Source: Pantoea coffeiphila
GTDB lineage: Bacteria > Pseudomonadota > Gammaproteobacteria > Enterobacterales > Enterobacteriaceae
Direction: 5' to 3'
Length of the DNA: 64,000 nucleotides
NCBI RefSeq assembly: GCF_016909495.1
Contig: NZ_JAFBFW010000002.1
Location: 1-64,000, forward strand
The notes below the pieces were generated by a model, which was not told the DNA's origin, did no database searches, and was given only the letters and a program-made list of their open reading frames with translations. The translations under genes were made by a program, and so were the position numbers. Positions within the stretch are counted from its first letter, which is position 1. Each line of letters begins with the position of its first letter. Shown here one piece after another: positions 1 to 6,838 of the stretch.

Positions 1-216
1 CTAAAGCTGCAACGCATATTGCCAGGAGAGAATCAGTTTCTGCTTTTGATCTTTTTCGGCGAATCCTGACCAGTTAGCCGATGGGGAAGTTTGTTACCTG
101 GCCCTGTCCTGCTGCGAAATCCATAGCCGAAAGGGAGTCAGCCTGTACGGCAGACGGGAAATCCGCCAGTCCGCTTCGTGACTTCAGTGTTGCTTTCAAG
201 GAAATTCACATGACCG
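1..216 (+). repeat. Truncated first copy of a tandem duplication leading into structured repeat A
   Basis: Positions 1-153 are nearly identical to 217-369, so the unit repeats with a period of 216 bp. This copy has the left arm of the structured element (GGGAGTCAGCCTGTACGG, about 133-150) but then jumps at about 160 into a segment ending in GACTTCAG. That segment also flanks the minus-oriented element near 3296-3340. The body and right arm of the element are missing, so this looks like a deletion remnant or a recombination joint. The window begins inside it, so its left limit is unknown. I see no coding signal; the short open frames here follow the repeat. Confidence 0.75.
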
Positions 217-348
217 CTAAAGCTGCAACGCATATTGCCAGGAGAGAATCAGTTTCTGCTTTTGATCTTTTTCGGCGAATCCTGACCAGTTAGCCGATGG
301 GGAAGTTTGTTGCCTGGCCCTGTCCTGCTGCGAAATCCATAGCCGAAA

Positions 349-554
349 GGGAGTCAGCCTGTGCGGCAGACGGGCAATCCGCAGCGCCGAGGTGAAAGCA
401 GCTGGCCAGGAGACGCCAGCAGGACGCTGGCGTCAGGCGGGGTCGGTACAAGGATGTACCGTCTCCGCCGGTCCGACCGGCCAGATGCTGTAACCGAGGG
501 CACCGCGCAACGCGCGGCGCGAGGACCGGCCGGCGGCCGCACAGGCTGACTCCC
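349..554 (+). repeat. Structured GGA-hairpin repeat, copy A (full length)
   Basis: A 206-bp intergenic module closed by a perfect 19-bp inverted repeat (349-367 with 536-554). Inside, in order: a hairpin with stem GACGCCAGC (412-420/426-434) and loop AGGAC; a long hairpin 436-469 whose inner stem CGGTACA/TGTACCG presents loop AGGA; a CCGGT/ACCGG hairpin at 468-480; and CCGCGC/GCGCGG at 503-517 followed by GCGAGGACC. Copies at 3385-3590 and 50699-50896, and inverted copies at 3118-3312 and 50181-50376, keep this order while stems change in a compensating way. That implies selection on a folded RNA or single-stranded DNA. It may be a transcribed RNA that binds CsrA, or a REP/BIME-like mobile palindrome; no transposase gene is in the window. 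Confidence 0.85.
436..469 (+). promoter_or_regulatory. Candidate CsrA (RsmA) site in hairpin of repeat A
   Basis: Positions 446-457 read GTACAAGGATGT, a perfect match to the SELEX-derived CsrA consensus RUACARGGAUGU. The GGA lies in the tetraloop of a 7-bp stem (444-450/455-461), which continues after one U-U mismatch into an outer stem (436-442/463-469). This is the geometry CsrA prefers. Function depends on whether the element is transcribed in this direction, which the sequence does not show. Confidence 0.5.
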
Positions 555-565
555 GGACACCTGCG

Positions 566-656
566 CCTCAAGCCTCAAGCCTCAAGCCTCAAGCCTCAAG
601 CCTCAAGCCTCAAGCCTCAAGCCTCAAGCCTCAAGCCTCAAGCCTCAAGCCTCAAG
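566..656 (+). repeat. Tandem array, 13 perfect units of 7 bp (CCTCAAG)
   Basis: Thirteen uninterrupted CCTCAAG units start 12 bp after the right arm of repeat A. The unit length is not a multiple of three and no gene runs through it. There are no spacers, so it is not a CRISPR. Arrays of different unit follow the other two plus-strand copies. Confidence 0.95.
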
Positions 657-736
657 CTCATCATTTTCAGGTTAATTACTGAACTACAATAGGCAATTAT
701 TAACTGTAATTAATACTTGAAAGCGTTAATCGAAAA

Positions 737-755
737 GATAATACTTCTCATTGAT
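737..755. promoter_or_regulatory. Fur box upstream of foxA-like receptor
   Basis: GATAATACTTCTCATTGAT matches the 19-bp Fur consensus at about 13 of 19 positions when read on the minus strand (ATCAATGAGAAGTATTATC). It lies about 100 bp before the start codon in an AT-rich promoter region (661-856). It fits iron repression of a siderophore receptor. Confidence 0.65.
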
Positions 756-856
756 ATTATTACAACTCTTTACATTTATCTGCCTGTATCAATACAGACA
801 GGTAAACCGCACTCAACGCGGTGGCACGTTCTAAACCTTAATAAGAGACTTTAACA

Positions 857-2992
857 ATGAGTATGGCTTTCAACCTGAAGCGTTCTGCGCTGCTCTGTTC
901 ACTCGCGCTCGTCGCACCCGGGATCGTTTTTGCCGCAGAAAACACCATTACGGTAACCAGCGCACCTGAAGAGTCCGCCACTTCACCGACCGAAGGCTAC
1001 ACGGTCAAAAGCAGCAAGGGCGCGACCAAAACCGATGAACCACTGATTACTACCGCGCAGTCCGTTTCGGTTGTTACCCGCCAGCAGATGGAAGACCAGG
1101 GTGCCATGAGCGTCAACCAGGCACTGAACTACACTGCCGGTGCCTTCACTAACTTCGGCGGCGCCGCCACCCGTTATGACACCGTTTCCCTGCGCGGTTT
1201 CCACGGCGGTGATGTGGATAACATCTTCCTCGATGGCCTGCGCCTGATGAGCGATCCGGGCAGCTTTAACGTATTACAGGTAGACCCGTGGTTCCTCGAG
1301 CGTATCGACGTGATTAAAGGGCCTTCCTCCGCGCTGTACGGTCAAACCGTGCCGGGCGGTCTGGTGATGGAAACGTCTAAACGCCCGCAGTTTACTGAAG
1401 AAGGCCACTTCCGTACCTACGTGGGAAATAACAGCACTTCCGGCGTGGCCGTTGATTACACCAATGCGATTAACGACCAGCTGGCCTTCCGTCTGACCGG
1501 CCTGACCCACAGCAGCGACACGCAGTACGACCACACCCGTGAAGAGAAATACGCGATCTCCCCTTCCCTGTTGTGGCAGCCTGATGAGTACACGTCGCTG
1601 TTGGTAAAAGCCTATCTGCAAAAAGATCCGTCCGGCGGCTACCACGGTTCCGTACCGGGTGATGGCAGCATTTACGAGCACAACGGCAAGAAGCTGAGTA
1701 CCGGTTTCTACGACGGCGATTCCGACCTTGACCGCTTCAAGCGCCACGAGCAGATCTACAGCTACGAATTCGCCCATCGCTTCAACGATACCTGGGCCGT
1801 TCGCTCTACCGCCAGCTACAGCCATTCCAACGTCGACCTGGACCAGATCTACCAGATTGGCTGGGTTTCTGCCGACAGCGATATTATGAATCGCTACTAC
1901 TCCGGCTCCCGCTCTTCGCTGGATGCTTTCGCCATCGACAACCAGCTGGAAGCCGATTTCGCGACCGCTGACATTGAGCATAAAGTGGTGCTGGGCGTGG
2001 AATACCATCAGTATAAAAACGACCTGCACGACGCCAGCGGCTATGGCTCACAGCTGAATACGGCAACGGGTCAAACCATCGGTGTGCGTCCGAACTATAA
2101 CTTTGTTCACTCCGAGCGCCAGTACTATCAGACCGGGATGTATTTGCAGGATGAGATGAAGTGGGACCGCGTACATTTCGACGTGTCCGGCCGCTATGAC
2201 CGCATCGTGTCGAAAATCAATAATATCGACCTCGGTAACGATAATCGCCGCCAGGATGACCACGTGAGCGGACGCGCCGGTCTGCTGTACGCCTTTGACA
2301 ACGGTGTATCACCTTACGTCAGCTACAGTCAGGCTATCACGCCGCAGTCGCTGACCGGTGCTGACGGCAATCTGCTGACACCTACCACCGCCGAGCAATA
2401 TGAGGCTGGTGTGAAGTTCCAGCCGGTAGGAACGTCCGATCTCTACTCCGTGGCGGTGTACGATCTGACGCAGAAAAACGTCGGCAGTCGTAACGTGCAG
2501 GGTGGCTATTACGACCCGGCTGGCAAGGTCAACTCTCGCGGTCTGGAACTGGAAGCGCGTAATCAGCTGACGCCGCGCCTGAGCACGATTGCCAACTATA
2601 CGCTGAGCCGCGTTCGTTATAAAGAAGCGATTGATGCCTCGACCGGTGAGTCTATCAACGGTCATACGCCATACGTTTCCCCTAATGCGACTGCATCTGC
2701 CTGGGCTAACTACAAGTTTGACTATGGTCTGAGTGCCGGTGCGGGTGTGCGCTATATCGGTAAGCAGTGGGCGGATAATGCCAATACCGTGCGTCTGCCG
2801 TCGGTAACGCTGTTTGATGCATCGGTTCGTGCGGATCTGGGCGCATGGAACAGCAGCCTGAAGGGCGCGTTTGTGCAGGTGAATGCCAATAACCTGACCG
2901 GACGTGACTATGTGGCGGCCTGCTACGGTTATGGTTACTGCTACTGGGGCGCGGAGCGTTCTGTAGTGGCGACCGTGGGGTATGATTTCTAA
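857..2992 (+). CDS. foxA: TonB-dependent hydroxamate siderophore receptor, FoxA-like
   Basis: Outer-membrane receptor of 711 residues that would import a ferric siderophore with energy from TonB-ExbB-ExbD. It has a signal peptide (about residues 1-26, cut after VFA), a TonB-box-like segment (ITVTSAP, about 31-37), a plug domain to about residue 170 with the typical VIKGPSSALYG motif, then a 22-strand barrel ending in aromatic Phe. The C-terminal part with paired Cys (CYGYGYCYWGAERS) resembles FoxA ferrioxamine receptors; FhuA is the closest alternative but is longer (about 747). ATG at 857 follows AAGAGA; ATG at 863 is also possible. A Fur box at 737-755 suggests iron repression. The gene stands alone between two structured-repeat regions. 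Ligand assignment is inference. Confidence 0.8.
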   Translation: MSMAFNLKRSALLCSLALVAPGIVFAAENTITVTSAPEESATSPTEGYTVKSSKGATKTDEPLITTAQSVSVVTRQQMEDQGAMSVNQALNYTAGAFTNFGGAATRYDTVSLRGFHGGDVDNIFLDGLRLMSDPGSFNVLQVDPWFLERIDVIKGPSSALYGQTVPGGLVMETSKRPQFTEEGHFRTYVGNNSTSGVAVDYTNAINDQLAFRLTGLTHSSDTQYDHTREEKYAISPSLLWQPDEYTSLLVKAYLQKDPSGGYHGSVPGDGSIYEHNGKKLSTGFYDGDSDLDRFKRHEQIYSYEFAHRFNDTWAVRSTASYSHSNVDLDQIYQIGWVSADSDIMNRYYSGSRSSLDAFAIDNQLEADFATADIEHKVVLGVEYHQYKNDLHDASGYGSQLNTATGQTIGVRPNYNFVHSERQYYQTGMYLQDEMKWDRVHFDVSGRYDRIVSKINNIDLGNDNRRQDDHVSGRAGLLYAFDNGVSPYVSYSQAITPQSLTGADGNLLTPTTAEQYEAGVKFQPVGTSDLYSVAVYDLTQKNVGSRNVQGGYYDPAGKVNSRGLELEARNQLTPRLSTIANYTLSRVRYKEAIDASTGESINGHTPYVSPNATASAWANYKFDYGLSAGAGVRYIGKQWADNANTVRLPSVTLFDASVRADLGAWNSSLKGAFVQVNANNLTGRDYVAACYGYGYCYWGAERSVVATVGYDF

Positions 2993-3001
2993 TCCCAGTT
3001 T

Positions 3002-3029
3002 GAGCCAGCGCGATCGGATGCGCTGGCTC
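3002..3029 (+). terminator. Hairpin after foxA-like gene
   Basis: A perfect 10-bp stem GAGCCAGCGC/GCGCTGGCTC with an 8-base loop starts 9 bp after the stop codon. Only a short T run (TTT) follows some bases later, so intrinsic termination is plausible but weak. Confidence 0.55.
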
Positions 3030-3041
3030 AGATCGTTTGGC

Positions 3042-3116
3042 TGCATCGGTGATTCGTTGCGTGTCCGGTGATCGTGCTGACTGGTGATTTATTGCCTGCA
3101 TGACCAGTGATCGCGC
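3042..3116 (-). repeat. Two diverged units of about 39 bp beside repeat B
   Basis: On the minus strand two imperfect copies (GCGCGATCAC... and GCACGATCAC...) repeat with a 39-bp period. They directly follow the 3' side of minus-oriented repeat B and may be an old, decayed counterpart of the perfect short arrays behind copies A, C and F. Confidence 0.55.
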
Positions 3117-3117
3117 T

Positions 3118-3312
3118 GACTGGCGGGTTTCCCTAATGGGACTTGTCCTCGCGCCGCGATGCGATGCCTTCACTTCTTTCGTCAGCCTTTCGGACCAGTG
3201 CAGACGGGGCGTCCTGCCCCGGCTGCGCTTTTCGTCCGCGTCCATGCGGCCGAATCCGGGCTTCCTCTCTACGTTCAGCGCTGCGGATGCCCAAACGGGA
3301 AACTCGCCAGTC
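3118..3312 (-). repeat. Structured GGA-hairpin repeat, copy B (inverted)
   Basis: A 195-bp module in minus orientation. Its terminal inverted repeat is 16 bp with one G-T pair (3118-3133 with 3297-3312) and has a sequence unrelated to the arms of copies A and C. Minus-strand hairpins are CGGGGC/GCCCCG with loop AGGAC (3205-3221) and CCGC/GCGG with loop ATGGAC (3236-3249), followed by a GCGCGAGGAC segment near 3147-3156. The order and GGA loops match the other copies although the stems differ. It faces away from copy C, 72 bp to the right. Confidence 0.75.
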
Positions 3313-3384
3313 CGCTTCGTGACTTCAGCGTTACCTTCAGGCAATCGACCCATTTAGATCAGGCGGCGAACCCCATAGCCGAAA

Positions 3385-3590
3385 GGGAGTCAGCCTGTGC
3401 GGCAGACGGGCAATCCGCAGCGCCGAGGTGAAAGCAGCTGGCCAGGAGACGACAGCAGGACGCTGGCGTCAGGCGGGGTCGGTACAAGGATGTACCGTCT
3501 CCGCCGGTCCGATCGGCCAGATGCGGCAACCGAGGGCACCGCGCAACGCGCGGCGCGAGGACCGCCCGACCGCCGCACAGGCTGACTCCC
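3385..3590 (+). repeat. Structured GGA-hairpin repeat, copy C (full length)
   Basis: A near-identical sister of copy A: 206 bp, the same 19-bp terminal inverted repeat (3385-3403 with 3572-3590), the same GTACAAGGATGT CsrA-consensus hairpin (3472-3505; motif at 3482-3493), and a damaged first hairpin (GACGACAGC instead of GACGCCAGC). It lies between the receptor gene and the glsB-like gene. A 62-codon frame is shared with copy A but not with copy F, so it is not taken as a gene. Confidence 0.85.
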
Positions 3591-3617
3591 TGACACCGGT
3601 ATCACCGCTTCCCCCCT

Positions 3618-3689
3618 GCACCAATGCACCAATGCACCAATGCACCAATGCACCAATGCACCAATTCACCAATTCACCAATTCACCAAT
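3618..3689 (+). repeat. Tandem array, nine units of 8 bp (GCACCAAT, then TCACCAAT)
   Basis: Six GCACCAAT units followed by three TCACCAAT units, without spacers, begin 27 bp after the right arm of repeat C. The two unit versions are in blocks, as expected if the array grew by slippage from a mutated unit. Confidence 0.95.
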
Positions 3690-3710
3690 GCAAGCATCCA
3701 CGCCACCAAT

Positions 3711-3742
3711 AAAAAAGCCACCCTCCTTAACAGAGAGTGGCT
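3711..3742 (-). terminator. Intrinsic terminator of the glsB-like gene
   Basis: On the minus strand AGCCACTCTC pairs with GAGGGTGGCT (one wobble pair) and is followed by six T. It lies 42 bp past the stop codon of the gene at 3784-4032. Confidence 0.75.
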
Positions 3743-3783
3743 CCACAATTCTTAACGAAACCAGCCCGCAGGCCCCATTCGTA

Positions 3784-4032
3784 TCAGCTACGTACCTTGC
3801 GATAAATCCACAGCACCACAATCGCGCCGATCACCGCAACCACAAAGCTGCCGAAATTAAACCCGTCAACCTTACCAAAACCAAAGAAGGTACTGATCCA
3901 GCCGCCGACAACCGCACCGACAACCCCCAGCACCACGGTAATGATAAAGCCGCCACCGTCCTTACCTGGCATAATCCACTTGGCGATAATACCGGCGATC
4001 AATCCAAAAATGATCCATGACAGAATACCCAT
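3784..4032 (-). CDS. GlsB/YeaQ/YmgE family small membrane protein
   Basis: An 82-residue protein of the GlsB/YeaQ/YmgE family (historically called transglycosylase-associated). It is almost wholly hydrophobic, with three predicted membrane helices (about 3-22, 27-50, 58-77), the glycine-rich GxxxG pattern of the family (GVVGAVVGGW) and a conserved MPGKDGGGF turn after the first helix. It acts in the inner membrane; its molecular role is not established, and family members are stress-induced. Length equals the family norm. It is a single gene with its own terminator. Which paralog it is (YeaQ or YmgE) cannot be told. Confidence 0.85.
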   Translation of the reverse strand: MGILSWIIFGLIAGIIAKWIMPGKDGGGFIITVVLGVVGAVVGGWISTFFGFGKVDGFNFGSFVVAVIGAIVVLWIYRKVRS

Positions 4033-4172
4033 TTACTCCCCCTTAATGATTACCGTTATCAAACTGGCACGATTAAAACTGCACTAAGTATAGGAGAGGA
4101 TTCTAAGTCTGTGATTTAAGGACAAACTTTTTCAGCAATTTTTTTTGGTACTTATCAACACCGGTTGACGGC

Positions 4173-4808
4173 TTAAATCGTACGATAGGCGGTTGTCACC
4201 TTCCATAAATAGCGCGGAGCCTGCGCCGCCGGGTGATTGTTCTGCACGTGCTGATAAAACTCATCCGGGCTCATGGCATTAATCATCGCAATCGCTCGAT
4301 TGCGATCCCGCGAGAAAGTCCGCAGTAGCGCACCGGCACCGTTAGCATAGGAAACGATAGTTGCGTAGCGCAGCGTTTCAGGATTGCGGATACCGGCCAG
4401 CTGCTGTTGCTGTAAAATACGCAGATAGGCCGTGCCGATATCGATATTTTTGACCGGATCGCGCAATTCACTTTTGCTCGGCTGCCCGTGGCGGCCCTGT
4501 GCACGATACACTTCGCGCCCGGCAGTGGAGGCTTTAATCTGCATCAGGCCAACGGCATTAGACTTGCTGACCGCCGTTGGATTGCCGCCGGACTCCACAG
4601 CAATAATGGCATCCACCAGTTTCTGATCGACACCGTAGCTACGGGCGGCGTTTTCAGTAAAGAGTGACCAGGCCTGTGCCACTTTCTGTGGCGGTGCTGA
4701 CGTCAGCGGGGTATCCGGCTGATGAACGATCTTCTTTGCGGGTTCGCTGGCGCAACCTGCCAGCAGTAGTGCAGCCATCATGGCTGCTAATTTCACGCAT
4801 TTATGCAC
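4173..4808 (-). CDS. emtA: Membrane-bound endo-lytic murein transglycosylase E
   Basis: Lipoprotein lytic transglycosylase that cleaves peptidoglycan strands internally, giving 1,6-anhydro-muropeptides. Of 211 residues (E. coli EmtA 203), the first 18 form a signal peptide with lipobox LLLAGC, so Cys19 would be lipidated. The SLT (Slt-type, GH23) domain has the catalytic Glu in AVESGGNP (Glu72) and the GLMQI and AYLRILQ motifs. It is divergent from ldcA, as in E. coli, so two cell-wall enzymes share a 281-bp promoter region. Confidence 0.93.
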   Translation of the reverse strand: MHKCVKLAAMMAALLLAGCASEPAKKIVHQPDTPLTSAPPQKVAQAWSLFTENAARSYGVDQKLVDAIIAVESGGNPTAVSKSNAVGLMQIKASTAGREVYRAQGRHGQPSKSELRDPVKNIDIGTAYLRILQQQQLAGIRNPETLRYATIVSYANGAGALLRTFSRDRNRAIAMINAMSPDEFYQHVQNNHPAAQAPRYLWKVTTAYRTI

Positions 4809-5089
4809 GCTTGTTTATCCTCTGGGCCTGGCGTCGCGCCTATCATACGACTTGCCGGTTAGCAGAAAATTGCCGTAATTCTTAATTTGCTGGCTGCGGC
4901 TGATGACATCACTACGGCTTTTCGTCATCATCGAAAGAATTCGACAGCGAGTGTACAAAAATAATTCACTTACCGGCGTATAAATTTTCACCAGCCTGCG
5001 GCAGAGCACACTTTTTATTGCCGTACATGCTGTCAAAATTGTTGATAAACGTCGGTAAAACCACTATCCGGATGAGATAAGTACGTATT

Positions 5090-6031
5090 ATGACCGTGTC
5101 TCCACGAAATATTCATCTGATCGCCCCTTCTGGCTTTTGCCACAATCCGGATGCCGCACAGCGCGGTATTGACCGCCTGCGTGCAGACGGACATCGGGTG
5201 ACCCATACCGACATTATCAGCAGACGCGAACAGCGTTTTGCCGGTAGCGACAGGCAGCGGCTGGCCGACGTTAACGATCTTGCGCGGCTGGAAACGCTGC
5301 CGGACATTGTGCTGGCCGTACGCGGCGGCTATGGTGCCAGCCGCCTGCTGCCAAATCTTGACTATAAAAGCCTGGCGGACCGTCTGCGCGGCGAACCTGT
5401 CGCACTCTGCGGGCACAGTGATTTCACCGCCATACAGCTTGCCCTGCTGGCTCAGGCCGGATTGCAGAGCTTTAGCGGCCCCATGCTGACAGGAAATTTT
5501 GGTGCGGAAACGCTCTCTGATTTCACCCTCAACAACTTCTGGCTGGCGCTGACCTCTGCGCAGTTCACCCTGCGCTGGCAGACCACGCCACAGCAGCTCA
5601 GCACGTCGGGCACGCTCTGGGGGGGAAATCTGGCGATGATCGCCTCGCTGATCGGCACTCCCTGGCTGCCGGATATCCGCGACGGAATTCTGGTGATCGA
5701 GGATGTTAATGAGCATCCATTCCGCGTTGAACGCATGCTGCTACAGCTGTTGGAAAGCGGTATTCTGGCGCGGCAAAAAGCCATTGTGACCGGCAGTTTT
5801 ACCGGCAACACGCTTTCTGACTACGATAACGGTTACGATTTCAGCAGCGTATGGGAGCTTATAGCGCAGCGCAGCGGACTGCCGCTGGTAACCGGCCTGG
5901 ACTTCGGCCACGGTCACGATACCGTTACGCTCCCGCTGGGCGCACGGGCCGAGCTTAACGTTAACGGCAGCGATGCCGCACTGGCGATTTCTGGCCATAC
6001 GACGATCGGATCGGCACCGCTGAGTCAGTGA
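5090..6031 (+). CDS. ldcA: Muramoyltetrapeptide (L,D-) carboxypeptidase
   Basis: Cytoplasmic serine peptidase of family S66 that removes the terminal D-Ala from tetrapeptides during murein recycling. It has 313 residues (E. coli 304). The nucleophile is in CGHSD (Ser110); the Glu of the VIEDVNEHPFRVERML segment and the His of GHGHD complete the S66 triad. It is divergent from emtA and alone in its unit; the next gene, dinI, has its own SOS promoter. Confidence 0.93.
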   Translation: MTVSPRNIHLIAPSGFCHNPDAAQRGIDRLRADGHRVTHTDIISRREQRFAGSDRQRLADVNDLARLETLPDIVLAVRGGYGASRLLPNLDYKSLADRLRGEPVALCGHSDFTAIQLALLAQAGLQSFSGPMLTGNFGAETLSDFTLNNFWLALTSAQFTLRWQTTPQQLSTSGTLWGGNLAMIASLIGTPWLPDIRDGILVIEDVNEHPFRVERMLLQLLESGILARQKAIVTGSFTGNTLSDYDNGYDFSSVWELIAQRSGLPLVTGLDFGHGHDTVTLPLGARAELNVNGSDAALAISGHTTIGSAPLSQ

Positions 6032-6140
6032 TTCGGTGAAAACGTGCTCACCGCGCGGCAGATTTGGCTGAGACCAGCCAGCATGCGGGGCGAGCACCCG
6101 TTCACCCGACGAAATAGTGTTTGAACCCGCTCTCATATAC

Positions 6141-6156
6141 CTGTATTTTTATACAG
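6141..6156. promoter_or_regulatory. LexA box of dinI
   Basis: CTGTATTTTTATACAG fits the consensus CTG-N10-CAG fully, with an AT-rich centre. It lies 26 bp before the dinI start codon, so any protein start upstream of it would be covered by the operator. Confidence 0.9.
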
Positions 6157-6182
6157 ATAAATTTAAAGGGAGCGAAAGTAGA

Positions 6183-6428
6183 ATGTTTGTTGAACTGATT
6201 TATGACAAGCGCAACGTGGCGGGACTGGCGAACGCCGAGCAGCTGATACTGGAAGAGCTGGAAAAACGCGTTCAGCGAGTTTTCCCTGATGCGCTGGTCA
6301 AAGTGAAACCGATGCAGGCCAACGGCGTAAAAAGCGACGCCAGTAAAGCCGATAAATCCACGCTGCTGCGTATCATCGAAGAAATGTTTGAGGAAGCGGA
6401 CCAGTGGCTGATTTCTGAAGAGTATTAA
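6183..6428 (+). CDS. dinI: DinI family DNA-damage-inducible protein
   Basis: An 81-residue protein (E. coli DinI also 81) that binds and modulates RecA filaments during the SOS response. The N-terminal strand MFVELIYDKR and the acidic C-terminal helix (EEMFEEADQWLISEEY), which mimics DNA, are both present. ATG at 6183 is chosen because AGGGAG precedes it and the LexA box ends at 6156. umuDC, another SOS operon, is 2 kb away. DinI-like paralogs exist, so exact orthology is not certain. Confidence 0.88.
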   Translation: MFVELIYDKRNVAGLANAEQLILEELEKRVQRVFPDALVKVKPMQANGVKSDASKADKSTLLRIIEEMFEEADQWLISEEY

Positions 6429-6498
6429 TGTGGGAAAGGGTGATCCAACATTTTTTTTGATTTCGCTCGCAAATAACGCGTTTTTGCCTGGCAATAAC

Positions 6499-6512
6499 TG
6501 AGAATACTCCTA
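6499..6512 (+). promoter_or_regulatory. RcsAB-like box before the ArcZ-like sRNA
   Basis: TGAGAATACTCCTA agrees at 12 of 14 positions with the RcsAB consensus TRVGAAWAWTSYGR. It ends 4 bp before a plausible -10 element (TAAAAT, 6517-6522), i.e. where RcsB usually sits on activated promoters. Confidence 0.45.
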
Positions 6513-6527
6513 TCATTAAAATTAATC

Positions 6528-6577
6528 GATTTCCCTGGTGTTGGCCCGCATTAAAGCTCTTAGCGGGCTTTTTTTTT
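6528..6577 (+). ncRNA. Probable ArcZ-like Hfq-dependent sRNA
   Basis: Positions 6528-6545 read GATTTCCCTGGTGTTGGC, identical as far as I recall to the seed of ArcZ, which pairs with rpoS and other mRNAs. It runs directly into a terminator (GCCCGC 6544-6549, GCGGGC 6563-6568) and nine T (6569-6577), as expected for an Hfq-binding tail. A -10 (TAAAAT, 6517-6522) would start transcription near 6528, giving a 50-nt RNA much like the processed form of ArcZ. arcZ normally lies beside arcB, not beside dinI, so this may be a paralog or an unrelated sRNA that converged on the seed. A longer primary transcript from further upstream is possible. Confidence 0.7.
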
Positions 6578-6838
6578 GCGTAAATATAAGTAAATATTAA
6601 CTGTTATAACATACACTGCCTAATTTCTCCTGAAACAATTCTTATGCTTTCTTCCCTTTTTAATCACGCCTCGTGGCCCGAAATATTTTCCCTGAAACGC
6701 AATCGGCCAGTAGCCAGCCTTGCCACATTTTAGCCCTGCGAAATTGTGATTCCGATCAATGCATAATCGACACTTTAGGTGCAGCATAGCCACGCTGTTT
6801 ACGTTCCTGACAGAAGAAAAAACAACGAAAGGACAGAC

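Noticed and set aside
361-549. 62-codon open frame inside repeat A, shared with repeat C (3397-3585)
   Set aside because: The frame is kept only because the two copies are almost identical; it is absent from copy F, has no ribosome site, and the pattern of change follows stem pairing and not codons.
349-554. MITE or insertion sequence interpretation of the modules
   Set aside because: Terminal arms differ in sequence between copies while staying self-complementary, and no target-site duplication or transposase is seen; REP-like mobilisation in trans is not excluded.
566-656. Possible CRISPR array
   Set aside because: Units of 7-9 bp are contiguous with no spacers and no cas genes are present in the window.
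3100-3712. Overlapping 85-94-codon frames across repeats B, C and the 8-bp array
   Set aside because: They run through inverted repeats and a tandem array in several frames at once, without ribosome sites or recognisable protein content.
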